From NCBI GenBank assembly GCA_932294295.1, contig OW028585.1, positions 19,475,912-19,539,911 on the forward strand: a DNA stretch of 64,000 nt, given 5' to 3'. Below, in pieces: positions 51,501 to 61,383 of this stretch. This DNA is from Alitta virens (taxonomy: Eukaryota; Annelida; Polychaeta; Phyllodocida; Nereididae). The position numbers were made by a program, and so were the translations under genes. A model generated the notes under the pieces. It searched no databases. It was not told the DNA's origin and saw only the letters and a program-made list of their open reading frames with translations. How positions within the stretch are numbered: position 1 is the first letter of the stretch; every line of letters starts with the position of its first letter.

Positions 51501-52506
51501 AAAGATGAAACAGCCATCCAACATAGGCTTGACCGGGAATTAAACCCGGAACCAAGTGGTTGGAAGCCCAGCACGCTACCACTGAGCTAAAATACCGCCA
51601 AATTCATAGAGTTGGAAACCAATCTCTTGGACTTTGATGCTTTACTCGTCATGTGAATCCATGTACATTCGCATGAAGTCATCTAGAATATAGTTTCCAA
51701 GTCTATGAGATTGGTTTTCCAAGTCTATAATATTGGCTGTAATATTAACTTACTACTCCTAGCATTCGAAATACAAACATTGACAAATGGCATTAGCATT
51801 TAGGTCCACTCTGTGCATCAGTGGACCATGTCATACATGAGGCTTGCAAGTAGTGTATAAAACAATAAAGAATCCACTTCTAGCTGGTTCAACTCAAAAT
51901 GAAGGTTTAACTCTTGCTTCAGCGAGGTTAAGACTGAGGTAATTCGACAAGTTTTCTGTACATTGAAGTCCAGAGGACGTCATGTGGAAGAAGAAATCCC
52001 ATTTTGGTTCATGGCAATACAATGACGCCATGGGAAAGCAACTCAAATTTCAAAGGAGCCCCCAATGGGGAGGAAAAGTGACAGAGCCTACAGTAGGCAC
52101 TACAACCGTAATATATGAAAAGACAATATGATGACGTCACTAATAATTGTTACATTGACGAGATGCACGAATAACCCTATATTAACATTATTATCATTTT
52201 TTTAGTATTATTTTTTTTTTACAATCTACACAGCATTTTTTTTAATTTTGGCCCCCCCCCCTCCACAAAAATCCTGGCTACACCACTGCATGCTAGCCAC
52301 TCATTATCCGCTTGATTTATTTCTATAATACATTGATGCCCCCAAAAGCTAAATAACCTAGAAGCAAGCAAACTTTAAAAAAGCTTTGATATTTCTGTCC
52401 ATAAAAGTTGTAGGCTTATTAAAAAAAACTGAATTATGATGGTAGGGTAATGGAACTTCCGAACTTTACACTAAAATATATATTTAAAAAGTCTTACTTA
52501 CTTCAT
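42592..52506 (-). CDS. Dispatched-like RND transporter with sterol-sensing domain (4 exons)
   Basis: Coding exons: 52506-52502 (only ATG AA), 46501-46378, 46054-45895 and 45272-42592. They join in phase to 989 residues. The family, related to Patched, is proton/sodium-gradient-driven and Dispatched exports cholesterol-modified Hedgehog. TM1 lies at about 10-32, followed by the family signature DPQEGIASRKTEIS, a Cys-containing luminal loop to about 280, a five-helix sterol-sensing block (to about FIPACMVLLEK), TM7, a second large Cys-rich loop (DPCCCDKESPECFAKC) and TM8-12. Intramembrane acids sit where expected: VADDVFLF in TM4 and GLTIDFVIHFG in TM10. The block RHAGMSIFVTSLTTSASFF is closest to Dispatched rather than Patched. 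The N-terminus before TM1 is very short compared with vertebrate DISP1, and no RXXR furin motif is visible in loop 1. The tail is Ser/Lys-rich. The first exon is inferred from a GTAAGT donor and phase only. Confidence 0.9.
46653..47128 (-). mobile_element. tRNA-derived SINE (TG-tailed) interrupted by another SINE-like insert
   Basis: Outer element 46664-47117 between 11-base duplications ATCCCACCAGT (46653-46663, 47118-47128). It lies in intron 1 of the Dispatched-like gene. Confidence 0.85.
46722..46998 (-). mobile_element. SINE-like family B, 253 bases, nested in the outer SINE
   Basis: Insert 46734-46986 flanked by the exact 12-base duplication TAGGACAGGCAG (46722-46733, 46987-46998). It ends in a TTAG run on the plus strand, i.e. 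a (CTAA)n tail on the minus strand. This is the most complete copy of the family in the window. Confidence 0.85.
47490..47690 (+). repeat. family B fragment joined to the GAGGCAGGTAAAA-family block
   Basis: Opposite orientation to the 46.7 kb copy, running straight into GGGTAAATGTGTAACATGG. This suggests the two word blocks may be parts of one longer element. Confidence 0.5.
47830..48300. other. intron sequence with a GC-rich hairpin
   Basis: Near 47874-47912 CAGGGCCCTCGG and CCGAGGGTCCCTG can pair almost perfectly. TATAAAA lies at about 47833. No coding was recognised. Confidence 0.35.
48629..48990. mobile_element. imperfect inverted-repeat element rich in CGAATAGACGCCCACCT
   Basis: Ends TACCGTATTTATTGGAATTA and, inverted, TTACTGTATTTACTCAAATA. 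The interior repeats the word CCACCTCGAATAGA four or five times. MITE-like; intron of the Dispatched-like gene. Confidence 0.55.
49296..49460. repeat. GAGGCAGGTAAAA-family copy with TCTA tail
   Basis: Longest copy of this family, ending in ATCTATC repeats (49430-49459). This fits a retroposed element whose right end is the 3' end. Confidence 0.55.
49480..51400. other. Dispatched-like gene intron 1, nothing recognised
   Basis: AT-rich intron without exon-like open frames. Confidence 0.4.
51411..51588 (-). mobile_element. tRNA-derived SINE (main family)
   Basis: GGT-rich tail at the left, tRNA-like head at the right ending GAGCTA. The final CCCCC of the head is missing. Confidence 0.85.
51607..51736. 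mobile_element. 130-base fold-back element
   Basis: Arms of about 30 bases share TTGGAAA and CCAATCTC in inverted order. Confidence 0.5.
52057..52180. mobile_element. family D element, partial copy 3
   Basis: Starts AATGGGGAGGAAAAG, then TGACGTCA at 52132-52139. The right end is missing. Confidence 0.45.
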
Positions 52507-52578
52507 TGTAAAATGTTTCTCTTGCTGCCCACTCAGTATGAATGCTGAAGTGAATATGAATTAAATATCTCATTCCAC

Positions 52579-52625
52579 CCAATGAAAGCCTGGGTGAGTA
52601 CACCTGCACTTGCCATATGACGTCA
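52579..52625 (-). promoter_or_regulatory. CRE and CCAAT motifs upstream of the Dispatched-like start
   Basis: A palindromic cAMP-response-element octamer TGACGTCA at 52618-52625, about 115 bases before the ATG, and CCAAT at 52579-52583. No convincing TATA box was seen. This one is not inside a recognised family A or D element. Confidence 0.35.
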
Positions 52626-52639
52626 TGGTTTTACATGAG

Positions 52640-53660
52640 TTAACAGAAATTGCTCTTATATTGAAATCCAACAGATATTTTTTGAAATCTTAGTGCTGGT
52701 GTGTGCTCATCTTATGAATAGTTTAAGACAATAAGGCAAAGATTTCTGAATTTATGAAAACAATTTGGAGTGAAAACACCTATTTCGCACACCCATGATA
52801 CTGAGGAAGTTGGCACCCCTAGTAAGGCCCAATCGCACTCTGAACGGCACAAATTTCATGACCTTATTTTATGACACTTCTGCGCATTTCAGGGTATACA
52901 AAAAAAACTTTTCTTCACGGTTCTAAGAAACTGGCCAGAGATAATGGCGTTGCATTTTTTTTCAAGAGACCTTGGAGACTTCTCCAGTGCAGAAATTAAT
53001 GGTACTGGACAAGAAAGATAAAAGGAATGGAAAGTTTATCGTAATTGTCAGGGACAATTGCAAGTCTAGTTATTATTATTAATCTTTATTGCACACATAC
53101 ATTAGGTACAATATATGGGGGTCCATATCTTCTAATAACTACCTAACTACTGAGTATTAATGTAAGGCACTGTAAAAACGAATTCACAAAACAACAGTAC
53201 GAAGCAACTCAACTGCTCGTCCAATACAAATATAACAATGACTCCCAATGTCTTTTAATGTAAGATTGCCAAAAGGCGTCACTACTATTCATAATAATAC
53301 TATTTTTAGACCTGTTGATCCTTTCACTGAATTTATAGACAAGATTTCTAATAACTGCTTCAAAGGTGCTAACTCTATGACTAGTGAATATCAGACTAGC
53401 ACTACAATACTTTTATTGACAAATCCATATCAAAAAGATACGTGTCAAAAAGCATACAAAGATACTAATTCAATCATTCACTAACCCAGAAAATAAATAA
53501 TTCAATGACCACAGTTTTTGCTTGGAATCCATAATATACACAGGAAGAAAAAAGGTTTGACACACCAGTTACATCACATACATAACATACATTATATTGG
53601 TCACATTTTTGTGAAATCTACATCTACAGAGACAATCAAGAGCAGTTTACAGCAAATTTC
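52640..53660. other. no gene seen; retrotransposon 3' ends
   Basis: 53072-53130 reads on the minus strand as ...GCAATAAAGATTAATAATAA, a polyadenylation signal plus a (TAA)n tail. 53408-53460 repeats the 3' end of the 41.6 kb element. Confidence 0.45.
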
Positions 53661-53665
53661 TTAGG

Positions 53666-53873
53666 CATGGAAACACTAGCGGATCCAGCCCTGATCTACA
53701 GGGGGGGGGGATGACCGAAGGCCCTAACGGTTGGGGGGGGGGGGGGCAAAATCATGACTGAAAGATGTCCCTGTCAGTCATTTCATAGGCCACAATTAGA
53801 TATTAACACTGGATGGAACGGGGGGGGGGGGGCATGGCCCCCCCCCTCCCCAGGATCCGCCAGTGCATGGAAA
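53666..53873. mobile_element. hAT-like non-autonomous element, 192 bases
   Basis: Element 53674-53865 between exact 8-base duplications CATGGAAA (53666-53673, 53866-53873). Ends are CACTAGCGGATCC and, inverted, CACTGGCGGATCC. The interior is made of G and C runs and has no transposase. Confidence 0.8.
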
Positions 53874-53879
53874 CTAAAC

Positions 53880-55000
53880 TTCAGAAGAGGTCACATGGAT
53901 CCAAGACTCCTACTGTTTAAAGCAACCCCTCCACCAATAGGAGAATTAGATTTTCATGACTTCCTCCATGTCTATGAAATCTGCCGTAATTGGCAAAGCT
54001 TTCCCTGATCTTATCAAGTGCACAGGCAAAATAGTTCATAGGTAGGCAAGAAGTTACATGTATATTAAATTAGAACATTATTTACACCCAAATCATGCTC
54101 ATTTATTGGGTGTGCTGATTTTATTTCCCGCCACTGTACACTTTGCACACTACATAGCTAGGTGAGCTTCTTTTACAGCCAAATTTATTGACTCAGAAAC
54201 AAATTTGGCTGTCAGGTACTGGAAGGCGCTCTTAACTTTATAGCTACATCTCAGCTGGATAGCTTTTGTATATGTTGTGTGGGCGCTCTTAACTTTATAG
54301 CTACATCTTAAGTTGGTCCCCTCCTTCCGCACAAGTGACTTTGTGTCAGGATCCTGACATTTTGCTGATTGTTTTCTGGTGTTTGATTGGCTAATTCTTT
54401 GGGGGCGTGTCCAAGTCAACCTATCAGAGAGCACGACACAATGACCAATCATAGCATGGCTTAGACTCAGCCAATCATAACCCATGTAAGAATTGCTAGC
54501 GACCAGTCTCACTACAGTGTAGGAGACTGCAGTTCCAGTGCTAGCTACATCTCAGCTGGATAGCTTTTGCATATGTTGTGTTGGCAGTGTCTTACATGAA
54601 CTTAGGTGTCTGTGCTTGGTACACTAGGTGCATGAAAATAACACAAAGGTTAGACAGTTATAATATATCTACTTGACATTCAATGGGGGTTTCCAAAACA
54701 GGCCGCTTCTGATTTATGCCCAACAGTTAAAATACCATATCAAACAAATTGAGATACAAATAAAACTTAAGTTAGGGAACGTTTCAAAACAATGTTTTCA
54801 TTGCTTTGTTTCAGCACTAGTTAAACAGCTAACGGCATAAACGAAATAAATTTGACGAATACAGTGATTAGCAGATAATCTATTTCTGCCACTCGAGTGA
54901 TCTTATTCGCATGGTCCTGGATAAAAAGCAGTTTGCCGTACACCATTTCAATGTCAGGCGAAGACCTGGACTCACATCCTCTGGAGTTAAGCTTCACGGT
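53880..55000. other. no gene seen; short direct repeats
   Basis: The block CTACATCTCAGCTGGATAGC with TTTTGTATATGTTGTG recurs at about 54240-54280 and 54541-54583. TTAACTTTATAGCTACATCT occurs at 54231 and 54289. Confidence 0.45.
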
Positions 55001-55014
55001 CTATGAGATTTGTT

Positions 55015-55640
55015 TTGCAAGGTGTAGGGAGAACTAGGTAGAGGGAGCACTAGGTGTATGGAGAGCTAGGTAGAGTGAGTTGCTAGGTGTAGGGAGAACT
55101 AGGTAGAGAGAGAGTGCTAGGTGTAGGGAGAACTAATTAGAGGGAGCACTAGGTGTAGCAAGATCTAGTTAGCGGGAGCACTAGGTGTAGGGAGCACTAG
55201 GTAGAAGGAGTTGCTAGGTGTAGGGAGTACTAGGTAGAGTTGCCAGGTTTAGGGAGCACTAGGCAGAGAGTGCTAGGTGTAGGGAGAATTAGGTAGACGG
55301 AGTGCTAGGTGTAGGGAGAATTAGTTAGAGGGAGCACTAGGTGTAGGGAGATCTAGGAAGAGTGAGTTGCTAGGTGTAGGGAGGTCTATGTAGAGGGAGC
55401 ACTAAGTGTAGGGAGATCTATTTAGAGGGAACACTAGGTGTAGGGAGCACTAGGTAGGAGTTGCCAGGTTTAGGGAGCACTAGGTAGAGAGTGCTAGGTG
55501 TAGGGAGATCTAGTTAGAGGGAACACTAGGTGTAGGGAACACTAGGTGTAAGGAGTGCTAGGTGTAGGGAGAACTAGGTAGAGGGAGTGCTAGGTGTAGG
55601 GAGATCTAGGTAGAAGGAGTGCTAGGTGTAGGGAGATCCA
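55015..55640. repeat. minisatellite of AGGTGTAGGGAG-type units
   Basis: Head-to-tail, irregular units of roughly 30-45 bases, alternating CTAGGTGTAGGGAG and AACTAGGTAGAGGGAG. It is followed at 55631-55740 by a family B fragment. Confidence 0.9.
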
Positions 55641-56469
55641 GACAGTGTGCATTATGCAGAGCCCTTTGGAGGTCTTCACCCTCAACAAGTTTCCCACCCT
55701 TGCTACATTGGAGGCTCAGGACTTTCAAGGGCCCTAGAAATTCTAACCTTAGTTAGGTTTAAATAAAATATTCTCAAAAATGATTGCCAGAATAATTTTT
55801 ATACATTTAATATTGTAGAACGCACTGTCACAAGGTGATATAGCAATGCAACAATATTTCCATAAGATATTTACCAAGATTGGGACCCTGGACTGCAAGT
55901 GGAAAATAGAAACAGTTGACCCACTGGACCACTCATTCAAAAACTTTCAAACCAGTTACTTCATTGTTAAAAAATTCAGTAATTAAATGTGCCATGTGCG
56001 TTTTCCATGAGAAGGATAAACGCATGGTTTTTAGCTAATTATAATGAGGCAAAAACCATGCCTTAGTTCAAATGCATGGAAAATGCACGTGGCACAATTG
56101 GCCATGTAGGAACTTAAGTAGTCAAACTTGTGCTGTCTGAACATCGTTGTACCAAGTAGACCATGGCACAAGGATCCAGGCTGTACCACCTGTTACACTT
56201 GGTTGAATTTACGCGAATTATTTCTCAAAAGAAAACAAGTTTTACCGCATTAGTGACCTCACTGAACTGCAGAAAGCCTTGGTACCTGGCACCAGTGTGT
56301 CTACGAATCGTTTATTTTTATGATACAGTTGAAAAAGCAAGGGTTGTACAAATTAGTAAGAAATAAAACTAGTTGTAGAGCATTGGCTGACACTCAGTAA
56401 AATATTCATCGATGTAATTTGCTGTTGACTTAATATTTACAATGTTCATAAATATACATTATTTCTAAT

Positions 56470-56830
56470 TTTTCTTAATTATTTAAGAAAGGAAAGTTTG
56501 GGTAATGGTCTATTATTTTGTCCAAAAAAGCTTCTCTAAAATCATCATATACAGAACATTCAAAGAATAAGTTGCACAAAAGAAACATAATCTATACTCT
56601 GGTGGGACTTGGCTATAGCGACCAGTCTCTATTTCGAAAATGACTAAGTAGAGATCTTTCTCTTCCATTATGAATTTGATACACAAAAGAATCAGCTTAA
56701 AATTTCTTTTGAATGTACAGTAATGTTTTAATTTTGATATCTCTGTAATTTCATTTTGCCATGATGCAGTATAGATTCCATGATACCAGACAAAATATTT
56801 GCATACTGCACACGATGGAAACGCAGTCAA
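56470..56830 (-). pseudogene. non-LTR retrotransposon, reverse-transcriptase C-terminal tail, frameshifted
   Basis: On the minus strand LKHYCTFKRNFKL is followed by FEIETGRYSQVPPEYRLCFFC, then after a frame change CNLFFECSVYDDFREAFLDK. This is the same order as the plus-strand copy at 9230-10018 (YKTFK, KIETGR, Cys cluster). It is a dead, 5'-truncated copy of a related but distinct element. Confidence 0.65.
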
Positions 56831-56974
56831 AAATTTAAATAAGAATGTTAAGATACTGGTGTGGAAGCAACTCCCCCCCCCCCTCCAATATGGCTCTAAA
56901 CCCCATTCCCATGTTACCTACATTATTAAACATGTACAGGTATACTCTCTTCCAGTAAACTTGTATAAACATGA

Positions 56975-57600
56975 GATGTGGCTCATGAACCCATGCACCC
57001 ACAGTCACTACCATGGATGAGATGATGATGAGTACATCCCATGTGATGGGACAGGGACTGAGATGTGGCTCATGAACAATGCAGGGTGGTGGTGGTGGTG
57101 GATTAGTGCTTTACGTCCTGTATTTCTGCACCTGATGGGCTAATTATGACAGGTAGGGACCATGGCAATGAGACAAAGGATGAAACAGCCATCCAACATA
57201 GGCTCGACCGGGAGTTGAACCCGGGACCCAGTGGTTGGAAGCCCAGCGCGCTACCACTGAGCTAGGCCCCCACCCCCCTAAAACAATGCAGGGAGTGGGC
57301 TTTGAACCTATGCACCCAGTCACTACCATGGGATGAGATGAATACATCCCATGTGATGGGACAGGGACTGAGATGTGGCTCATGAACAATGCAGGGAATG
57401 GGCTTTGAACCCATGCACCCACATTCACTGCCATGGATGAGATGATGAGTACATCCCATGTGATGGGACAGGGACTGAGATGTGGCTCATGAACAATGCA
57501 GGGAGTGGGCTTTGAACCCTTGCACCCAGTCATGGATTACTGTGGATGAGATGATTTATACATCCCCAGTGATGGGACAGGGACTGAGATATGGCGGTTC
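56975..57600. repeat. about 118-base minisatellite with a SINE inside
   Basis: Four or five units share GAGATGTGGCTCATGAACAA, GGGCTTTGAACC and TGTGATGGGACAGGGACTGA. The words GATGTGGCTCATGAA and TTTGAACCCATGCACCC resemble the second SINE family, so the unit may have grown from a SINE. Confidence 0.85.
57075..57293 (-). mobile_element. tRNA-derived SINE (main family) in the minisatellite
   Basis: Element 57087-57281 between exact 12-base duplications AACAATGCAGGG (57075-57086, 57282-57293). It is the least mutated head in the window: GTGGTAGCGCGCTGGGCTTC when read on the minus strand. Confidence 0.92.
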
Positions 57601-58106
57601 ATAGCAATTGGGGTTATCTACTGAGCATCAAAGGTTTGAAAACGTTTTAGAAATGTCAATTCTCATTTGTATCAAAATAAAATTGTAATTAAATTTTGTT
57701 TTTTTTCTATAATCATGGTAATGCAAAAGGTATATATATGGGCTATGCTGCATAACACATGCGAATAGGCGAATGCAAGACTTGCCCATGGCAATCACAA
57801 GATGCCCTTATCATCGCTCAGACGCCAAGGTCTTCAATGGGTGAACTGTTACCACTTAAATGGGGTCTTTTTATTTTATTTTTATATACTACTATATGGT
57901 CATTTTCTATTGAGCAATGCATGAATTCCATATCAAACTTGATTCATTCCCGTCTAAAAAAAGGAGACAGGTTGGGATTTGTCAATCGGAAAGTGACGTC
58001 ACAATCTGTGTTTGCTAGATATCAACCAATCAGCTCACAGAATTCGACAGACGCAACCTGAGTGTTCTTTACTCAGGAAACCTTGTTGGGAGTATCCAAC
58101 CTCAGC

Positions 58107-58320
58107 TTTAGCGCAAGAGGTGGTGGTGGTGGATTAGGGCCTCACGTCCTGTATTTCTGCACCTGATGGGCTAATTAGGACAGGTAGGGACCATGGCAAT
58201 GTGATGAAGGGTGAAACAGCCATCCAACATAGGCTCAACGGAGAATTGAACCCGGGACCCAGTGGTTGGAAGCCCAGCGCGCTACCACTGAGCTAGGCCC
58301 CCACCCCTTTAGCGCAAGAG
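58107..58320 (-). mobile_element. tRNA-derived SINE (main family)
   Basis: Element 58120-58307 between exact 13-base duplications TTTAGCGCAAGAG (58107-58119, 58308-58320). Confidence 0.92.
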
Positions 58321-58611
58321 ACGAGAACATTGTCAAAGTGTACCATAGAGTTTCAAACAGGATAAAGGAGGCAAAAAATAAAGTTGCACTTGCTATTTCC
58401 TTTTCGTGGCAAAAGTTCCCGGATATATTTACTTTTATGTTCAATAAAGAATTTCGATTTTGCGCTAATTTTTCAACAAAAACTTGAAGTGACGCACATT
58501 TGCTGAGACACATGTATACTGCGCGGTGCTTCTCTTTCGCACACTTTCGTTTATTTTATTTTTCCCGTGAAGCTCTGGTGCCTGACATCACACCGACCTT
58601 GATCCCTGCTA

Positions 58612-58827
58612 AGAAAGGTACGTGTGTGTGTGTGATTAGGGCTTTACATCCTGTATTTCTGCACCAGTTGGGCTAATTAGGACAGGCAGAGACCATGGCA
58701 ATGAGACGAAGGAGGAAACAACCACCCAACTTCGTCTCCACCGGGAATCGAACCCTATACGGGACCCAGCGGTTGGAAGCCCAGAGCGCTACCTCTGAGC
58801 TAGGCTCCCGCCCCTCTCAGAAAGGTA
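58612..58827 (-). mobile_element. tRNA-derived SINE (TG-tailed type)
   Basis: Element about 58621-58818 between AGAAAGGTA duplications (58612-58620, 58819-58827). It differs from the GGT-tailed type at diagnostic positions (CCAGTTGGGC, GGCAGAGACC, AGAGCGCTACCTCTG). Confidence 0.88.
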
Positions 58828-59284
58828 TGTAAAACGAGTGCTTATGTATCAGTGACTTATTTTTTTTGTTGAATGACTTAACAGAGAAAGTGATCCAAAT
58901 CATTGTTAACCTGTGAGTCTGTTTCACATTTGCTGGCATTGTCTCAAGATAAATAAAATGGTGAAGCCTTGTTGAATGTATTATATGTAATAGATGTGTT
59001 ATTTTTTTTGTTGATAATAGGTTTTTTTTTTTCGTTTTTAAAATTTATATATTTTCTTTTTTTGCCTTACTATTAATTAGGTCTCTTGTGGGTGCCAAAT
59101 TTTTCTTAGAATTTTGGCTTTCTTCAATTTGTAGGAATATTCAAACTGTGTACCTATTTAGCAGTCATTCACCCATAAGCTGTACAGATTAAAATGTATA
59201 CGGCAGCCAAATAACGATACTTAAATCAGTGCATCAGAAATGTGTGGAAATCCTCTTGGCTCAGTTTGGCATATAAAAAACGGG

Positions 59285-59640
59285 TTCGTTTTAGGCCTAC
59301 TACTGACGTCGGTAGTCAGCAGCTCGGGAAGGCTCTACTCTGCCTGAACTGCTGACTGTCAGTATTTGCTGTATTTGTGCAACCTAATGACAGCTAAAAA
59401 AATTTAATGTCAGTTATCAGCCATATTCATTCAGTACATTACAGTGGAACTCCCAATCATCTCTAGATAGTCTTCAAGGGATATTGCTTATTTAATTGAC
59501 ACCAGTAAATGATTTTTCACAACACCATCGCTTACTGACTTCAGGATAAGACATTAATAGGCCAACGACGGATGTCAGCAAGACATAGGATAGGGTCAGG
59601 CACATAACAGCTGTCGGCAATGGGTAGGCCAAACTAATAA
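59285..59640. repeat. interspersed repeat (partner at 15306-15640)
   Basis: Same ordered word blocks as the 15.3 kb copy. GTCAGCAGCTCGG and CCTGAACTGCTGAC within it can pair as an internal hairpin. Confidence 0.65.
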
Positions 59641-59741
59641 TTTTTACATTTCAAAAATATGAATTGCTGAGAATTAATTATTTATTATCTCTAAGACTTG
59701 TTGAAATCAAACTTTAAATTAAGACATTATAATACAAAAAA

Positions 59742-60188
59742 TAGTCATTTTTCAAATTTGTCCAAAACTTGGAAATCCATTTATTCTTTTTATCATTTTA
59801 CCACTTCTAGAACCTGATAACTAATAGTTGTCTGGAAAGTTTGGTCCGTCAATCAAGATGGCCACCCTTCCATGTGTGGGTTTTTTTCCCCAAATGTCTC
59901 CATATCCAAAATAACTGAGTATATGGAGTTCTTAAGCTGTGCCAAGTTTCAAGCTTGTATGACTTAAACACTGCCTAGGTCAGCTTACTTGGTGTTTTTG
60001 ACTGTTGTAATTTTGTTGATAAGTTTCAAAATTTCTTTAGGTTTTTTTTTTTTGTAATTATATTTTTCACTAAAGTAGTCTTCAACTTTATTAATCAGCA
60101 TCAATTAAGGCGCATGCACACTAAATGGTATTGACATCAAACCAGAATATCTTTTGCAGTTGAAGGTCAGCACACTCTTCTATATACA
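59742..60188. repeat. 445-base repeat (near-identical copy at 63421-63866)
   Basis: About 445 bases match at an offset of 3679 with only a couple of differences seen. No inverted ends or coding were seen. Confidence 0.9.
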
Positions 60189-60385
60189 TATGGTAGAATA
60201 TGGTTGCATCATTTATGAATGGGCCATAAACAATGAAAAGAAATATAAATGCACAATAATAATATCATGATAATCTTTTCCATTGCCCACCGGTGTGTGA
60301 ATATATATTTTGTTTGCAAAAATATATCATTAGGGCTTGTGTTTTTAATGTTGGCATTTTGTTACTCTTCTACAGTGCAAGATAG

Positions 60386-60505
60386 TATATAAAGGATGGT
60401 GGGATTGGGATTTTCATCATTCTGTTTTCAGCACAAGCACCAAAATGAAGGCTGTCATCATTCTTGCTCTATGTGGCTGTTGATTATTACAAGTGTCCTC
60501 TGTCT
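60386..60505 (+). pseudogene. dead first exon of a secreted-protein gene
   Basis: TATATAAAG (60386-60394) and initiator TCATTCT (60417-60423) precede an ATG at 60445. It reads MKAVIILALCGC, then TGA at 60481-60483. Beyond the stop, LLQVSSV continues a textbook signal peptide, and the exon would end at 60505 before GTACGT, in phase 1. The layout (TATA, TCATTCT, short leader, split signal peptide, phase 1) is the same as in the collagen gene at 2.1 kb. No downstream exon was recognised, and transposable elements start 25 bases after the donor. Confidence 0.55.
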
Positions 60506-60530
60506 GTACGTTGATACTGATTCAGTAATA

Positions 60531-60863
60531 CAGCAGTTTTAGAGCGAGCATGGACAGTTGCATCTTCAGAACGACTTTTCAGACTGATTGAATTATTTGA
60601 TAAGAATGATAGAAACACCCCAACATCTGGGCAATAAACTTGTTTTCACCTCTTTTGACCAAAGTTTACCCATGGTTTACCCCTTTTCTGTACAATTGTA
60701 ATGCTATTTCTGTATCTTCTCCTCCAATGGCTGGTATAGCACAGACAAGTATTGTATGACAAGGCTCTTAGGAATGGGCTAGAAAAGTTGGTCAATTACT
60801 TTACAATCTTTCTGATTTGTCTCTTTCACCCCTGAACTGTCCATGCTTGCTCTAAAACTGCTG
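60531..60863. mobile_element. Tc1/mariner-like non-autonomous element, 333 bases
   Basis: Inverted ends of about 29 bases beginning CAGCAGTTTTAGAGC, flanked by TA on each side (60529-60530, 60864-60865). That is the Tc1/mariner target duplication. No transposase is present. Confidence 0.7.
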
Positions 60864-60977
60864 TAGTTATATCCCACCTAGGCAGGAGTTAACTAACATT
60901 ATATCCTGATGCAGAAGGGGAGGGATGTAAGCAAGAAAAAATAATGTAAGTTAACTCCGGACTGTGAGGGATATAAC
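60864..60977. repeat. 114-base fold-back next to the Tc1-like element
   Basis: Arms share TAGTTATATCCC, GGAGTTAACT and ACATTAT in inverted order (left 60864-60904, right about 60942-60977). Confidence 0.6.
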
Positions 60978-60979
60978 TA

Positions 60980-61380
60980 ACTTATACTCCATTAAACATA
61001 ATTACTCATTTGTTTAATTGCTTAATTAGTTTAACTGCTCTTATGCAAGTAAAGGCACTGCTTGCACTCAAAAAAGTGATAACTAAGATTTTTGTTGGTT
61101 ATATATCTCTCAAAACAATAAGAAAACTATCATGGTGGAGTAGAACTTTTATTTATTGTGTACATTTATCTTTTATTAATGACATCCACATCAGCTCTGG
61201 TAAACAAAAAACGTAACGTGAGGGAAACATACTTCCTATAAGAAAACCTAATTGAATATATGAAGTGTGTTATAATTCTCCTATACCACTGTATCATAAT
61301 CAGCTTTCGTTACCTGAATCTTAAGTGAAATTTATAATGTGTCCCAGAGCAAACCAATCCCTGATGGCATAAAACTTATT
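60980..61380. other. no gene seen
   Basis: A 68-codon frame at 61010 has no supporting feature. Confidence 0.4.
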
Positions 61381-61383
61381 TAC

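Noticed and set aside
54150..54512. 120-codon minus-strand frame with an internal repeat (RCSYKVKSA twice)
   Set aside because: The repeat reflects DNA-level direct repeats around 54231-54310. No exon boundaries or family were seen.
57200..57281. A tRNA gene on the minus strand
   Set aside because: The head is followed by the SINE body and flanked by target duplications together with it. It is a SINE promoter region, not a tRNA gene.
57144..57533. 129-codon minus-strand frame
   Set aside because: Composite of minisatellite units and the SINE at 57087-57281.
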